A stretch of DNA of 12,301 nucleotides, from contig JAUVEG010000012.1 in the NCBI GenBank assembly GCA_030594925.1, positions 1 through 12,301 on the forward strand, given 5' to 3'. The notes below the pieces were generated by a model that saw only the letters and a program-made list of their open reading frames with translations, had not been told where the DNA came from and did no database searches. Below, piece by piece: positions 9,557 through 12,301 of the stretch. This stretch comes from Gammaproteobacteria bacterium (GTDB lineage: Bacteria > Pseudomonadota > Gammaproteobacteria > Chromatiales > Chromatiaceae). A program made the translations under genes and the position numbers. How positions within the stretch are numbered: position 1 is the first letter of the stretch; each line of letters opens with the position of its first letter.

Positions 9557-9928
9557 TTACTTGACCTCTACAGTGGCGCCTGCCTCTTCAAGCTGCTTCT
9601 TAAGCTCTTCAGCTTCATCCTTGGAGAGACCTTCTTTCAGCGTTGTCGGCGCTGCTTCAACAGACTCTTTCGCCTCTTTGAGGCCCTGGCCTGTCATAGC
9701 GCGAACAGCTTTGATAACAGCGACTTTCTTTTCGCCAAAACTGGTCAACACCAGGTCAAACTCAGTCTGCTCTTCAGCAGCGCCACCAGCATCGCCGCCA
9801 GCGGCAGGGGCCGCAGCAACGGCTGCAGCTGCAGTAACGCCAAACTTCTCTTCCATCGCTTCGATGAGCTCTACGACTTCCATGACACTCATGGATGCAA
9901 TTGCTTCGAGGATATCTTCTTTACTCAC
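9557..9928 (-). CDS. rplL: 50S ribosomal protein L7/L12
   Basis: A 123-residue L7/L12, present as dimers on the ribosomal stalk, where it recruits and activates translational GTPases. The N-terminal dimerisation domain includes [18 protein letters not shown] (about 13-30). An Ala/Gly-rich hinge follows (about 32-52). The C-terminal factor-binding domain has the typical [20 protein letters not shown] and ends in ATVEVK. The start codon is GTG (9928-9926) with AGGAG 7 nt upstream. No in-frame ATG lies close upstream, and the next ATG would delete half of the dimerisation domain. It lies 57 nt after rplJ, with which it is presumably translated from one mRNA in the usual excess. Confidence 0.98.
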   Translation of the reverse strand: MSKEDILEAIASMSVMEVVELIEAMEEKFGVTAAAAVAAAPAAGGDAGGAAEEQTEFDLVLTSFGEKKVAVIKAVRAMTGQGLKEAKESVEAAPTTLKEGLSKDEAEELKKQLEEAGATVEVK

Positions 9929-9985
9929 TATGTTTCTCCTGATAAGGGTTCAACAAGATAATTAGGGTGAAAAAACGGGTGTCTC

Positions 9986-10513
9986 TCAAGCCGCCTGTTT
10001 CGCATCTTTGACAGCAGCAACTGTACGCACAAGTTTGCCGGGCACTTCGTTCATGGTACGCGCCAGTTTTTCAACCGGTGCTTTCATGACTGCCATCAGC
10101 ATACTGATTGCCTGATCGTAAGTTGGCATTTTCGCCAAAGTCTTGATCTCACCGGGTTCCAGCAGCTTTCCGCCGATAGAAACCAGTTTAACCTCGAGCT
10201 TTTCGTGATCTTTAGCGAAGTCGTTTATGACACGTGCAGCAGAACCTGGATCTTCCTGGGAAAAGGCAAGCACCAATGGACCGGTGAGGCCTTCACTCAT
10301 ACATTCAAACTCAGTGCCTTCAAACGCGCGGCGCGCCAGAGAGTTCTTGACGACACGCAGATAGACGCCGGCATTACGCGCTTGCACACGCAAATCCGTC
10401 ATCTCGTCTACGCTCAACCCACGATACTCTGCAGCAATTGCGGAGAAGGCTTTGTCTGCTACTTCAGCAACTTCGGAGACGATGGTCTTTTTCTGTTCAA
10501 GATTAAGAGCCAA
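9986..10513 (-). CDS. rplJ: 50S ribosomal protein L10
   Basis: The 175-residue L10 anchors L7/L12 dimers to 23S rRNA at the stalk base and, with L12, represses its own translation. The start MALNLEQKK, the motif AEYRGLSVDEMTDLR (about 28-42), the RVVKNSLARRAFEG block (about 53-66) and the C-terminal L12-binding helix (MNEVPGKLVRTVAAVKD) are typical. The E. coli protein has 165 residues. The start codon is TTG: an in-frame TGA lies two codons upstream and no ATG or GTG intervenes, while the next ATG is near residue 37. The near-perfect Shine-Dalgarno AGGAGGTGA, with 6 nt between AGGAGG and TTG, supports this start. A long structured leader precedes it. Confidence 0.98.
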   Translation of the reverse strand: MALNLEQKKTIVSEVAEVADKAFSAIAAEYRGLSVDEMTDLRVQARNAGVYLRVVKNSLARRAFEGTEFECMSEGLTGPLVLAFSQEDPGSAARVINDFAKDHEKLEVKLVSIGGKLLEPGEIKTLAKMPTYDQAISMLMAVMKAPVEKLARTMNEVPGKLVRTVAAVKDAKQAA

Positions 10514-10754
10514 TAGTCACCTCCTGATTACGTTGGGATAGAATCCCGATTAACAAACCCATACTGGTCGTCCGGTATGGGAACTTAACGTGACCTTCAT
10601 CAGATGTTAATTACTGATTGGGTCTCGTCTGCGCAGGAAATTAAGAGTGGAACACTCACCTGCGGTCTTTGACAGCATGAGCGGCTGATAAAATATCCCG
10701 CTCATAGCCCCAAAGTTCTTCAAGGGACCTGTCCGCGAACAGGCCCCGGTTGGA
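10514..10754 (-). promoter_or_regulatory. rplJ leader: L10-type autoregulatory RNA
   Basis: This 241-nt gap on the minus strand is filled with stem-loops. In order after the rplA stop: 10747-10724 (9 bp with one G-U, 6-nt loop); 10705-10677 (ATGAGCGG/CCGCTCAT plus GATA/TATC with an AG bulge); 10665-10631, where CCGCAGG/CCTGCGC (end base pair excepted) encloses GAGTG-TTC-CACTC with a 7-nt unpaired side, followed by AGAC; 10581-10558 (CCCATAC/GTATGGG); and 10547-10535 (GGGAT-TCT-ATCCC) ending 10 nt before the Shine-Dalgarno. The third element has the pairing and the CCTGCG-x-AGAC sequence I associate with the L10-L12 binding site of gammaproteobacterial rplJ leaders. No clear separate promoter was found. 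Confidence 0.7.
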
Positions 10755-10780
10755 TCAGAGTTCCAGTGAACTCTGATCCA
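10751..10780 (-). repeat. Perfect 12-bp hairpin across the rplA stop codon
   Basis: Positions 10751-10762 (tggatcagagtt) are the exact reverse complement of 10769-10780, with a 6-base loop. The arms include the last eight codons of rplA and its TGA stop (10757-10755). Three bases further downstream on the transcript a second 9-bp hairpin begins. Neither has a U-tract, so they are not ordinary intrinsic terminators. They could mark a processing point, protect the rplKA 3' end or insulate the rplJ leader. Confidence 0.75.
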
Positions 10781-11450
10781 GAATCAACCCGGGCCCCATG
10801 GTTGTGGAGACCGTGATTTTATTCAAATAAATACCTTTTGCCGCACTGGGCTTGATCTTCTTCAACTCGGTAAGCAGCGACTCAAGATTTTGTTTGAGCG
10901 CCGATACTTCAAAATCAGCCTTGCCGATGGTGCAGTGAATAATGCCGCCCTTGTCGGTGCGAAACTGCACCTGCCCTGATTTGGCGTTGTTGACAGCTTG
11001 TGCAATATTCGGAGTCACAGTGCCAACTTTCGGATTGGGCATCAGGCCGCGGGGACCAAGAATCTGTCCCAGTTGACCAACAACCCGCATCGCATCGGGG
11101 CTGGCAATGACGACATCAAAGTCCATCTTGCCGGCCTTTATATCTGCCGCGAGATCATCCATGCCGACGATATCGGCGCCAGCTTCTTTTGCAGCATCTG
11201 CATTGGCGCCCTGGGTAAAAACAGCAACCCGGACATCACTTCCAGTGCCATTAGGCAGTACAGTGGCGCCACGCACTACCTGATCGGATTTACGCGCATC
11301 AACACCCAGGTTAATCGCCGCATCGACGCCCTCTCTGAATTTCACCGAAGAGAGCTCTTTTAGCAACGAAAAGGCATCCTCTGCAGCATAACTCTTGCCC
11401 GGCTCGACCTTCTCTGCGATTGCTTTCATGCGTTTGGTTAATTTTGCCAT
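10755..11450 (-). CDS. rplA: 50S ribosomal protein L1
   Basis: The 231-residue L1 forms the mobile stalk at the ribosomal E site and in many bacteria represses translation of its own rplKA mRNA. The start MAKLTKRMK, the segment [20 protein letters not shown] (about 36-55), the [12 protein letters not shown] motif and the central signature [17 protein letters not shown] are characteristic, with the C-terminal KTV-like strand [10 protein letters not shown]. The length agrees with the family (E. coli 234). The ATG is only 2 nt after the rplK stop, and the GAGGGAG inside the end of rplK serves as its ribosome binding site, so the two are translationally coupled. The last residues (DQSSLEL) are encoded within a perfect hairpin. 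Confidence 0.98.
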   Translation of the reverse strand: MAKLTKRMKAIAEKVEPGKSYAAEDAFSLLKELSSVKFREGVDAAINLGVDARKSDQVVRGATVLPNGTGSDVRVAVFTQGANADAAKEAGADIVGMDDLAADIKAGKMDFDVVIASPDAMRVVGQLGQILGPRGLMPNPKVGTVTPNIAQAVNNAKSGQVQFRTDKGGIIHCTIGKADFEVSALKQNLESLLTELKKIKPSAAKGIYLNKITVSTTMGPGLILDQSSLEL

Positions 11451-11452
11451 GA

Positions 11453-11887
11453 TCAGACCACTCCCTCGACGTCAAGTCCCATACTGCGGGCGCTGCCGGC
11501 GATAGTGCGTACCGCGGCGTCCATATCTGCAGCTGTCAGATCCGGCATTTTAATGGTGGCAATCTCTTCGAGCTGCGCACGCGTAACCTTGCCGACTTTA
11601 TTGGTATTAGGTTCACCGCTGCCTTTTGGAATGCCCGCTGCTTTTATCAGCAGAACTGCCGCAGGCGGGGTTTTCATGATGAAGGTGAAGGAGCGGTCGT
11701 TATAGACGGTAATCACCACAGGAACAGGCATGCCTTTTTCGACACTCTGCGTCTGCGCATTGAACGCCTTGCAGAACTCCATGATGTTCACACCATGCTG
11801 TCCCAGGGCAGGACCAACAGGCGGACTGGGGTTGGCTTCCTGAGCCGCTACCTGAAGCTTGATATAAGCCTCGATTTTTTTAGCCAT
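11453..11887 (-). CDS. rplK: 50S ribosomal protein L11
   Basis: The 144-residue L11 binds the GTPase-associated centre of 23S rRNA and is needed for RelA activation on stalled ribosomes. The N-terminal domain contains the proline-rich [20 protein letters not shown] (about 19-38), the thiostrepton-binding region. The C-terminal RNA-binding domain ends with [14 protein letters not shown]. Length and order agree with the family (E. coli 142). The ATG is preceded by GGGAGAGAG. It is the first ribosomal protein gene after nusG, separated by 239 nt, which leaves room for its own promoter. Confidence 0.98.
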   Translation of the reverse strand: MAKKIEAYIKLQVAAQEANPSPPVGPALGQHGVNIMEFCKAFNAQTQSVEKGMPVPVVITVYNDRSFTFIMKTPPAAVLLIKAAGIPKGSGEPNTNKVGKVTRAQLEEIATIKMPDLTAADMDAAVRTIAGSARSMGLDVEGVV

Positions 11888-11942
11888 TTTCTCTCTCCCG
11901 GGTCATCACGCAGCGGACTGGTTACCGTTGCTGCCCGTCGTT

Positions 11943-11970
11943 AAAATAATAAAAAATTTTCTCTCGCCAA
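11943..11970 (-). promoter_or_regulatory. Candidate rplK promoter
   Basis: On the minus strand TTGGCG (11970-11965) and TATTTT (11948-11943) are 16 nt apart, followed by AACGACGGGC, a GC-rich discriminator. The spacer is part of a 20-base run of only A and T (11941-11960). The expected start near 11936 would give a leader of about 50 nt. Position agrees with the known L11 promoter between nusG and rplK in E. coli. The match is moderate and other registers are possible. Confidence 0.4.
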
Positions 11971-12011
11971 GCTTCCGCGTCCTGCTCACGCCCCTCACCT
12001 ACGATCCCTGT

Positions 12012-12061
12012 AGGCGAAGACGCCAAGACTGCAAAGGTTTTTCTTGGCGATCTTTGCGCCT
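12012..12061. repeat. Inverted repeat resembling a dispersed intergenic element
   Basis: Positions 12014-12028 pair with 12042-12057: CGCCAAGA/TCTTGGCG perfectly over 8 bp, then GCGAAGA against TCTTTGC with one G-U, with a single bulged base at 12050. A smaller 5-bp hairpin (CCTAC/GTAGG, 11998-12014) abuts it. The text, with iterated CTTTGCG/CTTGGCG/CTCTGCG units, resembles short intergenic repeats I recall from many proteobacterial genomes. It lies between nusG and rplK, upstream of the candidate promoter. A separate 6-bp inverted repeat GAGTCA/TGACTC is at 12068-12090. Confidence 0.5.
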
Positions 12062-12126
12062 CTGCGAGAGTCATTATTGAAATTTGACTCATTTGTATAG
12101 ATGCAGGACACCCAAGGACTTCTGGA

Positions 12127-12301
12127 TCAGGTTTTCTCTACCTGGTCAAATGCAAGATCCACAGGTGTAGAACGTCCAAAAATCATGACCGAGATGCGCA
12201 GCAGGTTCTTCTCATAATCCACCTCTTCAACAACTCCATTGAAATCATTAAAGGGACCGTCTGTCACACGAATCAATTCACCAGGTTCATAGAGTACTTT
12301 C
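12127..12301 (-). CDS. nusG: Transcription termination/antitermination protein NusG, C-terminal part
   Basis: Only the last 57 codons and the TGA stop (12129-12127) are in the window; the gene continues past the right edge. The residues form the KOW domain: a start of [12 protein letters not shown], then [30 protein letters not shown] and a final QVEKT. NusG binds RNA polymerase through its missing N-terminal domain and uses this KOW domain to contact Rho or ribosomal protein S10, linking transcription to termination or translation. Its place upstream of rplK matches the common secE-nusG-rplK-rplA order. No clear intrinsic terminator follows the stop, so some read-through into rplK is likely. 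Confidence 0.96.
   Translation of the reverse strand, partial: KVLYEPGELIRVTDGPFNDFNGVVEEVDYEKNLLRISVMIFGRSTPVDLAFDQVEKT

Noticed and set aside
9929..9985. Possible terminator between rplJ and rplL
   Set aside because: A TTTTTT run is present on the minus strand, but only a 3-bp stem can be drawn before it.
10530..10750. A separate rplJ promoter
   Set aside because: Several -35-like and -10-like hexamers were tried on the minus strand, but none had acceptable spacing.
1..12301. CRISPR array, phage, toxin-antitoxin or defence genes
   Set aside because: No regularly spaced repeats and no proteins of these kinds were found. The window is a conserved housekeeping block.

Overview
The window is a housekeeping block from a bacterial chromosome. 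Protein signatures (an RpoC with the two zinc sites and trigger loop of the proteobacterial type, short gamma-type L11/L1/L10/L7-L12, and a canonical omega subunit) point to a gammaproteobacterium with roughly balanced base composition. I would not name a genus from sequence alone. Every recognised gene lies on the minus strand, so transcription runs from high to low coordinates.

In transcription order the layout is: the 3' end of nusG (from 12301), a 239-nt gap with a candidate rplK promoter and a degenerate dispersed repeat, rplK (L11) and rplA (L1) almost abutting, a 241-nt hairpin-rich rplJ leader, rplJ (L10) and rplL (L7/L12), a second hairpin-rich gap of 232 nt, rpoB, rpoC, and then rpoZ. 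After a 114-nt gap containing a good sigma70-type promoter comes a tRNA operon, Pro(TGG)-Arg(TCT)-His(GTG), closed by a clear intrinsic terminator. The last 250 bases (1-254) are non-coding and hold a perfect 12-bp inverted repeat and a short direct repeat.

The genes supply large-subunit stalk and protuberance proteins (L11, L1, L10, L7/L12), the two catalytic RNA polymerase subunits and the small omega assembly subunit. The L10 leader structure upstream of rplJ, the hairpins between rplL and rpoB, and the downstream tRNA promoter with a GC-rich discriminator together suggest control by L10 feedback, partial termination or processing, and growth-rate or stringent control.

Most of the window is ordinary. 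The parts worth a second look are: rpoZ placed 12 nt behind rpoC instead of beside gmk/spoT, making an rpoB-rpoC-rpoZ gene string; absence of the usual rpsL-rpsG-fusA-tuf block behind rpoC, with a tRNA operon in its place; a forced TTG start on rplJ and a GTG start on rplL; a perfect 12-bp hairpin across the rplA stop codon; and repeat-like inserts at both ends of the block. I found no CRISPR array, transposase, phage gene or new defence system.
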